A DNA stretch of 64,000 nucleotides, taken from contig NZ_FTMO01000001.1 in NCBI RefSeq assembly GCF_900156025.1, positions 310,001 through 374,000 on the forward strand, given 5' to 3'. The notes beneath the pieces are model-generated. The model had not been told where the DNA came from. It did not search any database and worked only from the letters and a program-made list of their open reading frames with translations. Positions 33,109 to 40,770 of the stretch are shown here, in pieces. This DNA is from Allobosea sp. TND4EK4. Lineage in GTDB: Bacteria > Pseudomonadota > Alphaproteobacteria > Rhizobiales > Beijerinckiaceae. How positions within the stretch are numbered: the stretch's first letter is position 1; each line of letters starts with the position of its first letter. A program made the position numbers and the translations under genes.

Positions 33109-33641
33109 GCGGGATCCAGCTCATCACCCGCATGGACGTGTCGCAGGCGCAAAGCGTGTTCCAGCGTCTCTCCCGGGCTGTGTCGGACACCGCGCCGATC
33201 ATGCGCGCGATCGGCACGGGCCTGGTGACGTCGACGCAGGACCGGATGGACGAGGGCGTGGGTCCGGATGGAGCAACCTGGGCGCCGCTCAATCCCGTGT
33301 ATGCCGCAGGCAAGAAGGGACCCGGGATCCTGCGCGAGCGTGCGATGCGCGGTGGCCTTCAGAGCTCGATCACCTATCGCGCTCGGAACGACCAGGTCGC
33401 GGTCGGTTCGAACAAGATCTATGCCGCGATCCACCAGCAGGGTGGCGTCATCCGACCAAAGGGCTCGGGCCGCCTGGTCTTCCGCCTCGGCAACCGCATC
33501 GTTCACGCGCGCTCGGTGACGATCCCGGCCCGGCCTTATCTCGGCATCAGCAACGAGGATCGCGAGATGATCATCGATGTGCTGAAGGGCGCCCTTGATC
33601 GGGCCATCGGTTCCGGGTCATCATCGCCGCGCCGGCACTGA
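33105..33641 (+). CDS. Virion morphogenesis protein G (gp31-like)
   Basis: 178 residues: DRMDEGVGPDGATWAPLNPVYAAGKKGPGILRERAM, then YRARNDQVAVGSNKIYAAIHQQGGVI and TIPARPYLGIS. This is the tail-completion/G family of Mu and P2-like phages. It overlaps the MuF gene by four bases. Confidence 0.93.
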   Translation: MSGIQLITRMDVSQAQSVFQRLSRAVSDTAPIMRAIGTGLVTSTQDRMDEGVGPDGATWAPLNPVYAAGKKGPGILRERAMRGGLQSSITYRARNDQVAVGSNKIYAAIHQQGGVIRPKGSGRLVFRLGNRIVHARSVTIPARPYLGISNEDREMIIDVLKGALDRAIGSGSSSPRRH

Positions 33642-33663
33642 TCTCGGGCCTGCCCGAGATCAG
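33638..33663. terminator. 12-bp hairpin overlapping the end of the G gene
   Basis: Perfect arms ctgatctcgggc (33638-33649) and gcccgagatcag (33652-33663) include the stop codon of the G gene. There is no U-run, so it is either a weak or factor-dependent terminator, or an mRNA 3' protector. It lies 78 bases before the second late-promoter palindrome. Confidence 0.55.
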
Positions 33664-33740
33664 CCTCTCAAGGCGGAAGTCGGCAACAGCCGACGCCCGG
33701 CTCGGCCCGCCACTTCCCCTCCCGCCATCGTCATAGGCGC

Positions 33741-33787
33741 CGCCCCGATCTCGGGGCGTGCCGCGCTGCGTTCGCCTCGGCCAGATT
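33741..33787 (+). promoter_or_regulatory. Predicted late promoter 2 (protease/scaffold/capsid/tail operon)
   Basis: Palindrome cgccccga-tc-tcggggcg at 33741-33758, flank TGCCG, and CAGATT at 33782-33787, exactly as far from the palindrome as in the other two copies. Transcription would start near 33794, at the ATG of the protease gene (33795), predicting a leaderless mRNA. This is the position of the Mu I promoter. Confidence 0.72.
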
Positions 33788-33794
33788 GGCCGGG

Positions 33795-34901
33795 ATGAAG
33801 ACGTTCGTTTCCTCCCTCCACTTCCAGATCCCGGCGGCGGCCGGTGTGCCCGAATGGGTGCACCTGACGCCCGCCGGGACTTTTTCGGGGCAGGACGGAC
33901 GCGGACCTTTCAAGCTCGAGGACGCCGAAGATGTGATCCGCAGCTCCATGGCGTCCGGTCGCCTCGCGATCGACGAGAACCACGCCATCGACGTTGCCGG
34001 CCCCCAGGGCCACCCCTCGCCGGCGCGCGGCTGGATCGTCGAGATGCAGGCCCGGCCTGACGGTCTCTGGGGCCGTGTCGAATGGACCTCCGCCGGCAAG
34101 GTGCTGATGGAGGACAAGGCCTATCGCGGCATCTCGCCGGTGATCGTGGCCCGCAAGGAAGGCGGCGCAGTCGTGAAGCTGCTGCGCGCCGCGCTGACCA
34201 ACGATCCCAACCTCACCCTGACCACGCTGCACAACCGGAGCGATTCCATGGATTTCATCGCCAAGCTGCGCCAGGCGCTCGGCCTTCCCGCCGACGCGAC
34301 CGAGGACACGCTGCTGACCAGCGTCTCGGCGCACGCCGTCGCAGGAGCCGCGCTCGGCAAGGTCGCCGACGCGCTCGGCCTGGCCGCCGGTGCCAAGGCC
34401 GACGACATCGTCGCGGGCGCTGCCGCCAAGGCTGCCGACGCCGGCAAGCTCACGACGATCGCCGCGCACTGCAAGGCGGCCGGCCTGGAGCTGGAGAAGC
34501 TCACCCCGTCCGAGCTGCAGACGCAGCTGATGGCGCGCGGTGCGGCTGCCTCCGAGGCCGAGCTGCGCCAGACGGTCGTCTCGCTTCAGTCGCGCCTCGA
34601 AACCCTCACCACCGATCAGGCGAAAGAGAAGGCCGTCGCTTTCGTCGATGGCGCGATCGCGGCTGGCAAGCCGATCCTGCCGCTGCGCGACCACTACATC
34701 GCGCGCCACCAGAAGGACGCCGCCTCGGTCGAGACCGAGATCAACGCCTTCGTCTCGATCCATGCCGGCGGCGTGGTGAAACCGCCGAGGCCGGCGGAAG
34801 GCGGGCTTGATGCCGAGGAGCTGGCCGCGGCCGAGCTCATGGGCGTCGACCCGAAGAAGTTCGCCGAGAGCAAAGCCGAGCTGGCGAAGCGCTTCGGCTG
34901 A
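33795..34901 (+). CDS. Head maturation protease I with fused scaffold (gp32)
   Basis: 368 residues. The protease part (1-140) has MASGRLAIDENHAIDVAGPQG and ARGWIVEMQARPDGLWGRVEWTSAGKVLMEDKAYRGISPVI, the pattern of Mu I-type proteases. The remaining 220 residues are helical scaffold. The in-frame ATG at 34248 allows a separate scaffold product. No ribosome site is visible upstream of 33795, which fits leaderless initiation from the promoter at 33741-33787. Confidence 0.93.
   Translation: MKTFVSSLHFQIPAAAGVPEWVHLTPAGTFSGQDGRGPFKLEDAEDVIRSSMASGRLAIDENHAIDVAGPQGHPSPARGWIVEMQARPDGLWGRVEWTSAGKVLMEDKAYRGISPVIVARKEGGAVVKLLRAALTNDPNLTLTTLHNRSDSMDFIAKLRQALGLPADATEDTLLTSVSAHAVAGAALGKVADALGLAAGAKADDIVAGAAAKAADAGKLTTIAAHCKAAGLELEKLTPSELQTQLMARGAAASEAELRQTVVSLQSRLETLTTDQAKEKAVAFVDGAIAAGKPILPLRDHYIARHQKDAASVETEINAFVSIHAGGVVKPPRPAEGGLDAEELAAAELMGVDPKKFAESKAELAKRFG
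34248..34901 (+). CDS. Scaffold protein Z from an internal in-frame start
   Basis: 217 residues beginning MDFIAKLRQALGLPADAT inside the protease gene. GGAG at 34237-34240 is 7 bases before the ATG, a proper ribosome site within the coding sequence. In Mu the scaffold Z is made in the same way from the 3' part of I. It is helical with a coiled stretch (EAELRQTVVSLQSRLETL). It should guide capsid assembly and then be degraded by I. Confidence 0.78.
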   Translation: MDFIAKLRQALGLPADATEDTLLTSVSAHAVAGAALGKVADALGLAAGAKADDIVAGAAAKAADAGKLTTIAAHCKAAGLELEKLTPSELQTQLMARGAAASEAELRQTVVSLQSRLETLTTDQAKEKAVAFVDGAIAAGKPILPLRDHYIARHQKDAASVETEINAFVSIHAGGVVKPPRPAEGGLDAEELAAAELMGVDPKKFAESKAELAKRFG

Positions 34902-34938
34902 TCGCCGGCCGCCCCGCGTCCCACGGAGACCTTGATCG

Positions 34939-35352
34939 ATGACCGCCCTCAACGCCGACCGCAACACGCCGACCCGCAAGTCCGACCTCCTGGAGCGCCC
35001 GGCGGCTGCGGCCAAGCGGTATTACGCCGGCGCGCTGCTGGCGCTCGACGCCAATGGCCGCCTGGTGCCCGGCGCCACCGCGACCACGCTGAAGGGCGTC
35101 GGCCGCTGCGAAGGTTTCGTCGACAATGCGGCCGGCGCCGACGACGCCGTCACCGTCAAGGTCCGGCGCGGCAGCTTCCGCTGGAACAACTCGACCGCCG
35201 GCGACGCGATCACCGCCGCCGATATCGGGGCCGATTGCTACATCGTCGACGACCAGACGGTGGCGAAGACCAACGGAACGAACACGCGTTCGGTGGCCGG
35301 CAAGATCATGGATGTGGACGCCCAGGGCGTCTGGGTCCGCTCCGGCCTCTGA
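34939..35352 (+). CDS. Capsid decoration-type protein
   Basis: 137 residues, beta-rich: AAAKRYYAGALLALDANGRLVPGATATTLKGVGRCEGFVDN, followed by VKVRRGSFRWNNSTAGDAITAADIGADCYIVDDQTVA. This pattern is common in decoration/stabilising proteins encoded between scaffold and capsid. The family is not certain. Confidence 0.8.
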   Translation: MTALNADRNTPTRKSDLLERPAAAAKRYYAGALLALDANGRLVPGATATTLKGVGRCEGFVDNAAGADDAVTVKVRRGSFRWNNSTAGDAITAADIGADCYIVDDQTVAKTNGTNTRSVAGKIMDVDAQGVWVRSGL

Positions 35353-35385
35353 CGGCCGGCCCTTTTCCTCTCAGAGGCGCTTCAC

Positions 35386-36285
35386 ATGCAGATCAACCAG
35401 GCTTCCCTCCGAACGCTGTTCATCGGCTTCAACGCCGCCTTCAAGACCGGTCTGGATAGCCAGGCTGCTACGCAGTTCGGGCGCATCGCCACCGTCGTGC
35501 CGTCGACTACGCGCGAGCAGGACTATGGCTGGCTCGGCAAGGTGCCGAACGTGCGGCAATGGGTCGGCGATCGCGTCGTCCATAACATTACCCAGGGCGG
35601 CTATACGATCCGCAATCTGCCCTATGAGGTGACGATCTCGGTCTCGCGCCCCGACATCGAGGACGACAATCTCGGGATCTACGGCCCGCTCTTCACGGAA
35701 CTCGGCTCGGCCTCCGGCTCGCATTACGACCAGCTCGTCTTCGCGCTGCTGAAGGCCGGCTTTTCGACCAACTGCTACGACAAGCAGTACTTCTTCGATA
35801 CCGACCACCCGGTGATCGCGGAGGATGGCGTCACCATCAACTCGGTCGCCAACACCGATGGCGGGTCCGGTACGCCCTGGTTCCTGATCGACGACAGCCG
35901 CTTCCTGAAGCCGATCATCCTGCAGAAGCGCAAAGCCTGGAACCTCGTCTCCATGGACAAGGAGACCGACGCCAACGTCTTCGACCGGCAGGAGTACGTC
36001 TACGGCACCGACGCCCGTCACAATGTCGGGTTCGGTTTCTGGCAGTTCGCCTGGGGCTCCAAGCAGACGCTGGATGCGGACCACTACGCGACGGCCCGTT
36101 CCTCGCTGATGTCGATGAAGGGCGATCATGGTCGGCCGCTCGGCATCAAGCCGCGTCTGCTCCTCGTGCCGCCGGGCCTTGAAGGGGCCGCCAACCGACT
36201 GATGACCAACGACCACCTTCCCAACGGTGCCTCCAACGAGTGGAAGGGCACCGCCGAGGTCATGGTCTGCCCTTGGCTCGCCTGA
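35386..36285 (+). CDS. Mu-like major capsid protein T (gp34)
   Basis: 299 residues with the Mu major-head pattern: SLRTLFIGFNAAFKTGLD, EQDYGWLGKVPNVRQWVGDRVVHNI and YDKQYFFDTDHPV, ending GTAEVMVCPWLA. HK97-like fold by family knowledge. The usual Mu T length. Confidence 0.95.
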   Translation: MQINQASLRTLFIGFNAAFKTGLDSQAATQFGRIATVVPSTTREQDYGWLGKVPNVRQWVGDRVVHNITQGGYTIRNLPYEVTISVSRPDIEDDNLGIYGPLFTELGSASGSHYDQLVFALLKAGFSTNCYDKQYFFDTDHPVIAEDGVTINSVANTDGGSGTPWFLIDDSRFLKPIILQKRKAWNLVSMDKETDANVFDRQEYVYGTDARHNVGFGFWQFAWGSKQTLDADHYATARSSLMSMKGDHGRPLGIKPRLLLVPPGLEGAANRLMTNDHLPNGASNEWKGTAEVMVCPWLA

Positions 36286-36356
36286 CCGCGACGTCCTGTC
36301 ACGAGCCGCCGGCGATCCCGGCGGTTCCATAGAGAACGCCCCCACCGGAGATCATC

Positions 36357-36917
36357 ATGACCATCATCGGGTCCCGCCTTCACCTCATGGCCGCGGTGGC
36401 GCTCTCCGCCGCCGACATGGGCAGCGCCGCGGCGGCTGCCGCCGGCGTCGCCACCATCCGCATCATCAGCCGAGCCCATGACGGCTTCCGGCGCGGTGGC
36501 ATCGCTCATTCTTCCGACGAGACCTATCCGCTGTCGCGCTTCACGGATGGCCAGCTCAAGCTGATCCAGGACGAGCCGATGCTGACCACGATCATCAGCC
36601 ATCCGCTGCCGAGCGGCGATGTGGTGGCCGAGATCCACACGCCGACGCCGAACCCGCCGACGGTTCCCGATGGCGTGCTGGATCCGCCGCTTGCGGATGG
36701 GGTCGCCGCCTCGCCGGAGAAGCCGCTGCCGCCCGGAACGGAGCGTCTGGCTGCGCTCCTCGAACTCGTGCCCAGCTTCGCAATCGGCGACTTCACCCAG
36801 GCCGGCCTGCTGCGCGCCGAAGCGCGTCGTCGCATCGCGACGCAGATCGGCTTCGAGCCCACCGACGAGGAAGTCCGCGAGGTTGGCGAGGCCTACGTCA
36901 AGCAGCGCCGCGACTGA
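36357..36917 (+). CDS. Mu gp35-like head-tail region protein
   Basis: 186 residues. The middle DETYPLSRFTDGQLKLIQDEPML and VAEIHTP resemble Mu gp35/HI1506-related proteins. A Pro-rich linker (TPTPNPPTVPDGVLDPP) precedes a helical C-terminus TDEEVREVGEAYVKQRRD. The exact role is not known; such proteins lie between capsid and the DUF1320 connector. The following 147 bases (36918-37064) have no gene. Confidence 0.78.
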   Translation: MTIIGSRLHLMAAVALSAADMGSAAAAAAGVATIRIISRAHDGFRRGGIAHSSDETYPLSRFTDGQLKLIQDEPMLTTIISHPLPSGDVVAEIHTPTPNPPTVPDGVLDPPLADGVAASPEKPLPPGTERLAALLELVPSFAIGDFTQAGLLRAEARRRIATQIGFEPTDEEVREVGEAYVKQRRD

Positions 36918-37064
36918 CGAAATACCCCCGAGAGCGGGTCCGGGTCGCCTTCGCACGATGGGCAGCCTGGTTAGGAGGAGAAAGCTTCGGCTTGGCTCTG
37001 TCCCGGACATCCCAAGACCTGACGGCCGCCGGCGTGCGGGGCGGCCGTCGCTTTGGGAACCACC

Positions 37065-37490
37065 ATGGCCTACGCCACCGTCCAGGACATGATCGGCCGC
37101 TACGGCGAGAGGGAGATGCTCCGGCTCTCCTCTGTCGACGGCGAGCTGCCGGAGACTGTGACGGCGGGGCCGGTCGAGCAGGCAGTTGCCGACGCCGACA
37201 GCATCATCGATTCCTATTTGCGCAAGCGCTACCCGGTGCCGCTGGCACCCGTTCCCCAGGTCATCACCCGCGCCTCCTGCCTCCTGGCCCGGTACGAGCT
37301 CAGCACCGGCGGGGATCGAGAGCCGGCGACGCAGGTGATCAACGACCGCAAGGACACCATCGCCTGGCTGACGCAGATCGCCGCCGGAACGGTCTCGCTC
37401 GAGGGCGTTGCGCCGGTGCTGCCATCCAGCGTCGGCCGGACGCAGGACCGCGAGCGCATGTATGGCGTCTTCGGGGAGCGCGGCCTATGA
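37065..37490 (+). CDS. DUF1320 head-tail connector (gp36)
   Basis: 141 residues: MAYATVQDMIGRYGEREMLRL, VEQAVADADSIIDSYLRKRYPVPL and ASCLLARYELS are the DUF1320 signature. The ATG at 37065 with GGGA upstream is preferred over an in-frame TTG four codons earlier. Overlaps the next gene. Confidence 0.92.
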   Translation: MAYATVQDMIGRYGEREMLRLSSVDGELPETVTAGPVEQAVADADSIIDSYLRKRYPVPLAPVPQVITRASCLLARYELSTGGDREPATQVINDRKDTIAWLTQIAAGTVSLEGVAPVLPSSVGRTQDRERMYGVFGERGL

Positions 37491-38068
37491 GCGAGCTCGA
37501 TCCGATCTCGGCGGCCTTCGGCGCGCTTCAGCCACGGCTTCAAACCTTCTTCAAGCCCAAGCTCTGGGACTTCCACATCGTCGCCGACCCCATGTCGATC
37601 GACGAGTTCAAGGCGATCGTGCGCCGCACGCCCTGCCTTGGCCTTGGCTGGCGTCAGTTCAACCCCGCGCCCTCCGACAAGGTGATCGGCCGGCGGTTCC
37701 AGGGCAATCTCGGCCTGCGGCTCACCATCGTGGTCAAGAACCCGAACGGCCCGAAGTCGCGCTTCCTCAGCGACGCCGCCGGCCCGGGCCTGTTCCCGTC
37801 GATTGCCAGCGCGATCGCGCTCGTCAACGGCTTCACCGTTGCGGGCCTCGGCACCTTTGCCATCGGCGCCGCCGCCCAGGCCTATGCCGAGGGCTACGAC
37901 GCCGCTGGCATGGCGATGGCCACGGTGGACATCGGGCTGCTCACCGCGATCGGCGATGTCGACGGCGACCTCGCGAACGCGCCCGGCTTCCTCCGCATGA
38001 TCTCCGAATTCGAGCCCTGGCCGGATGGCCAGGAGCGCGACGCCCCCCTCGATGTGAGGCAGCCATGA
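37487..38068 (+). CDS. Mu gp37-like tail completion protein (DUF1834)
   Basis: 193 residues: MSIDEFKAIVRRTPCLGLGWRQFNPAPSDKVIGRRFQGNLGLRLTIVVKNPNG, with DIGLLTAIGDVDGDLANAPGF. It occupies the gp37 position between DUF1320 and DUF2635 and matches the DUF1834 layout. Probable tail terminator. Confidence 0.87.
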   Translation: MSELDPISAAFGALQPRLQTFFKPKLWDFHIVADPMSIDEFKAIVRRTPCLGLGWRQFNPAPSDKVIGRRFQGNLGLRLTIVVKNPNGPKSRFLSDAAGPGLFPSIASAIALVNGFTVAGLGTFAIGAAAQAYAEGYDAAGMAMATVDIGLLTAIGDVDGDLANAPGFLRMISEFEPWPDGQERDAPLDVRQP

Positions 38069-38262
38069 GCGACGAACGCAAATTCCTGAAGGCGGCCGAA
38101 GGCCGGACCGTCCGCCGCGAGCAGGACGGCTCGCCTTGGCCGGCCGAGGGCGACTGGGCGGAACTCTCGCTCTTCGTCCGCCGCCGTCTCGATGACGGCG
38201 ACTTGGTCGAGGCCGAGCCGCCGAAGCCGGCCAGGCCCGCCAAGCCCGAAGGCGACAAGTAA
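38065..38262 (+). CDS. DUF2635 protein (gp38)
   Basis: 65 residues: FLKAAEGRTVRREQDGSPWPAEGDWAELSLFVRRRLDDGDLVEA. This is the short DUF2635 protein found just before the sheath gene in Mu-like phages. Function unknown. Overlaps gp37 by four bases. Confidence 0.88.
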   Translation: MSDERKFLKAAEGRTVRREQDGSPWPAEGDWAELSLFVRRRLDDGDLVEAEPPKPARPAKPEGDK

Positions 38263-38274
38263 GGATCCGCAGCG

Positions 38275-39735
38275 ATGATCAACTTTAACGAGATCCCGTA
38301 TGACTGGCGCGTCCCCGGCACCTATGTCGAGGTGCGCCCGAACTACCAGAACATGGGGCTGGTCGCGTTCCCGACCCGCGTCGTCGCTTTCGTGCAGAAG
38401 CTCGCCGCCGGCATCGCAGTCGCTGGCCAGCTTTACGAGATCACTCGGGCGGAAGACGCCACCGTGCTGTTCGGCGCTGGGTCGATCGGTCAGCAGATGG
38501 TCGCCGCCTTCAAGAAGGTGAACAAGACGACGCGCTTCTATGCGATCGCGCTCGCCGACAACGGCGCCGGCGTGAAGGCGACGAAGACCATGACCTTCAC
38601 CGGTTCCGGCTCGGGCACGATCCCGATCTATATCCAGAACCGCCGGGTCCGCTGCGCGGCAACCGCGGCCATGAGCGTGACCCAGCTCGCGACCGCCGCC
38701 GTCGCGGCGATCAACGCTGACGCCGACATGCCCGTCGTGGCGACCTCGGCCGCCGGCGTCGTGACCTTGACCGCCAAGCATGCCGGCGAATGCGGCAACG
38801 CGATCGATGTCCGCCTGCGCAAGTTCGCCGAGGAGGTCCTGCCCGGTACGATCGCGGTGGCGATCGCCGCCGGCACGGCCGGCTCAGGCAACCCTGACGT
38901 GGCTACGCTGATCGCGGCCCTCGCCAACGAGTGGCTCACCGACCTCATCATGCCCTGGGACGACGCCGCCAATCTCGCGGCCCTCACGGGCGAGCTCGCC
39001 GCGCGCTACCAGGCGATGGGCAGGAAGGACGGTCACGCCTATGTCGGGCACGCCGGCACCTATGGCCAACTGGGCACCAAGGGCGCGCTGACCAACTCGC
39101 CCTATCTCTCGCCGATCGGCGCCAAGAATGCGCTCTCGGCACCGTGGGAGTGGGCTTCGGTGATCGCCGGCATCTGCGCCTTCCAGCTCACCAACGATCC
39201 GGCGCGCCAGCTGCGCGGGCTGGAGCTAACGGGCATTGCCGGCCCCGAGTCGGTCGACTGCTTCACCGATACCGAGCGGGACCTCCTGTTGCGCCAGGGC
39301 ATCTCGACCTGGAACCGCCTGGCAGACGGCACGATCGTGATCGAGCGCGTCATCACCGCCTACAAGACGACGTCGCTCGGGGCGCCGGACACCGCCTTTC
39401 TCGACATCATGGTGCCGAAGACGGCGACGCGGATCCGATACGACTGGGCGACCTATGTCACGCTGCTCTATCCGCGCCACAAGCTTGCCGACGACGACAG
39501 CCCGGCCGCGAACAACAACGACGCGGTGGTCACGCCGCGCCGCATGCACGGATCCTGGGCAACGCGCTGCAAGCTCTACGAGCGCCAGGCCTGGATCGAG
39601 GATGTCGCCGAGACCGTCGCCCAAAGCAGCTTCGAGCGCGATGTCAGCGACAAGAATCGCATGAACTCCCGGCAGATCATCAGGATGATCGGCAACCAGA
39701 TGGTGCTCGCCGCGGCGCTCGAATTCCTGGCCTGA
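38275..39735 (+). CDS. Contractile tail sheath protein L (gp39)
   Basis: 486 residues: MINFNEIPYDWRVPGTYVEV is the Mu-type sheath start, with an inserted domain (about 100-200), the central LTDLIMPWDDAANLAAL, and the C-terminal FLDIMVPKTATRIRYDW and RMIGNQMVLAAALEFLA. It identifies the phage as a myovirus. Confidence 0.95.
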   Translation: MINFNEIPYDWRVPGTYVEVRPNYQNMGLVAFPTRVVAFVQKLAAGIAVAGQLYEITRAEDATVLFGAGSIGQQMVAAFKKVNKTTRFYAIALADNGAGVKATKTMTFTGSGSGTIPIYIQNRRVRCAATAAMSVTQLATAAVAAINADADMPVVATSAAGVVTLTAKHAGECGNAIDVRLRKFAEEVLPGTIAVAIAAGTAGSGNPDVATLIAALANEWLTDLIMPWDDAANLAALTGELAARYQAMGRKDGHAYVGHAGTYGQLGTKGALTNSPYLSPIGAKNALSAPWEWASVIAGICAFQLTNDPARQLRGLELTGIAGPESVDCFTDTERDLLLRQGISTWNRLADGTIVIERVITAYKTTSLGAPDTAFLDIMVPKTATRIRYDWATYVTLLYPRHKLADDDSPAANNNDAVVTPRRMHGSWATRCKLYERQAWIEDVAETVAQSSFERDVSDKNRMNSRQIIRMIGNQMVLAAALEFLA

Positions 39736-39794
39736 CGTCGAGTCGGTCGAAGCCTATCAGCCGGCGCTTCAAGGCGCCTTGAAAGGAGAACGCG

Positions 39795-40157
39795 ATGACG
39801 CAGACGCTCGGCATCATCGACATCGTCTGGAAGGGCCGGAATATCCCGGTCGAGAAGGGGGCCAAGCTCAAGCTCGGCGGCATCAAGAACAATCCCGTCG
39901 TCTATGGCCGCAAGGTCGGCCGCGCCGGCGAGTACGAGGCCTCGACGATCGAGGCGACGACCGCCTACGAGCGCGGCCAGAGCGTCAAGGCGCTCTACAC
40001 CAACGAGGAAGGCGAGCTGCAGGTGCTTTGCGACACCGGGCAGACCTTCGTCTGGCCCGACGCCTTCCTGACCGACAACCGCGAGCTCACCGGCGGCGAG
40101 GGCGGCAAGGTCGGCCTCAAATGGGCTGGTGGTGACTATGAGGAGATCGTGAATTGA
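39795..40157 (+). CDS. Tail tube protein M (gp40)
   Basis: 120 residues: LGIIDIVWKGRNIPVEKGAKLKLGG, QSVKALYTNEEGELQVLCDTGQTFVWPDAFLTD and GGKVGLKWAGG. Matches the Mu tail tube family. GAAAGGAG precedes the start. Confidence 0.94.
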   Translation: MTQTLGIIDIVWKGRNIPVEKGAKLKLGGIKNNPVVYGRKVGRAGEYEASTIEATTAYERGQSVKALYTNEEGELQVLCDTGQTFVWPDAFLTDNRELTGGEGGKVGLKWAGGDYEEIVN

Positions 40158-40591
40158 AACCCGAGGCAAACGACGTCGTCGTCATCGACGATACGGATGA
40201 GGCAGCCGGCGCGATCGCGAACACCGCGACCGACGCGATCGTCATCGAAACCGAGGATGGCGAGGATCTCGGCAAGGCCGAGCTGCCGGACCGCGCCACG
40301 CTCAACGATGACGGCTCGGTCACGCTGAAGCTGGTCAAACCGGTCACGCTTCGGATCAAGACCGGCTCCGGCAAGGAGCGCGACGAAGTCTACGAGTCCT
40401 TGGCGTTTCATGAGCTCACCGGGCTCGATATCCGCCTGGCCTCCCAGGAGAGCGATGAGATCAAGCGTACCATCGTCTTCCTCGCCAGGGCGACGCGGAT
40501 GTCGGTTGCGCGCATGAACGTCCTCTTCGACCGGCTCTCCTCGCGCGACGTGAAGGGGGCGACCGACGTCATCACCTACTTTCAGGGCTGA
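40154..40591 (+). CDS. Tail assembly chaperone (gp41)
   Basis: 145 residues from a TTG that overlaps the tube stop. TLKLVKPVTLRIKTGSGKERDEVYESLAFHELTGLDIRLA and MSVARMNVLFDRLSSRDVKGATDVITYFQG are the pattern of Mu gp41. The 3' end carries GGGGGCGA (40555-40562), the probable slip site for a longer frameshift product. Confidence 0.92.
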   Translation: MKPEANDVVVIDDTDEAAGAIANTATDAIVIETEDGEDLGKAELPDRATLNDDGSVTLKLVKPVTLRIKTGSGKERDEVYESLAFHELTGLDIRLASQESDEIKRTIVFLARATRMSVARMNVLFDRLSSRDVKGATDVITYFQG

Positions 40592-40766
40592 TTGCCCTGA
40601 AGAATGGTGGCTGATCGTCGGTGCCGTCGCCCGCTATTTCGGCGGCGGCTTCGACAAGGCCGAGGCCCTGACGCTTCGCGAGCTGCGCTGGCAGCACAAC
40701 ATTGCCGCCCAGCTCGAGGAGCGCGCGGCCGCCGAGATCGAGCGGCAGAAGGCCGGGCAAGGATAG
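40554..40766 (+). CDS. Frameshift extension of the tail assembly chaperone (gp41')
   Basis: In the -2/+1 frame the sequence is open from 40554 to a TAG at 40764 and encodes CPEEWWLIVGAVARYFGGGF, then DKAEALTLRELRWQHNIAAQ and a charged tail ending QKAGQG. There is no obvious start codon or ribosome site for it. The frame opens right after a TGA at 40551 and just before GGGGGCGA, so it should be made as a fusion to gp41 by slippage at that site. Mu is known for a -2 shift at this place, with GGGCGA as the site as I recall it. Confidence 0.8.
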   Translation, partial: RGRPTSSPTFRADCPEEWWLIVGAVARYFGGGFDKAEALTLRELRWQHNIAAQLEERAAAEIERQKAGQG

Positions 40767-40770
40767 CGAT

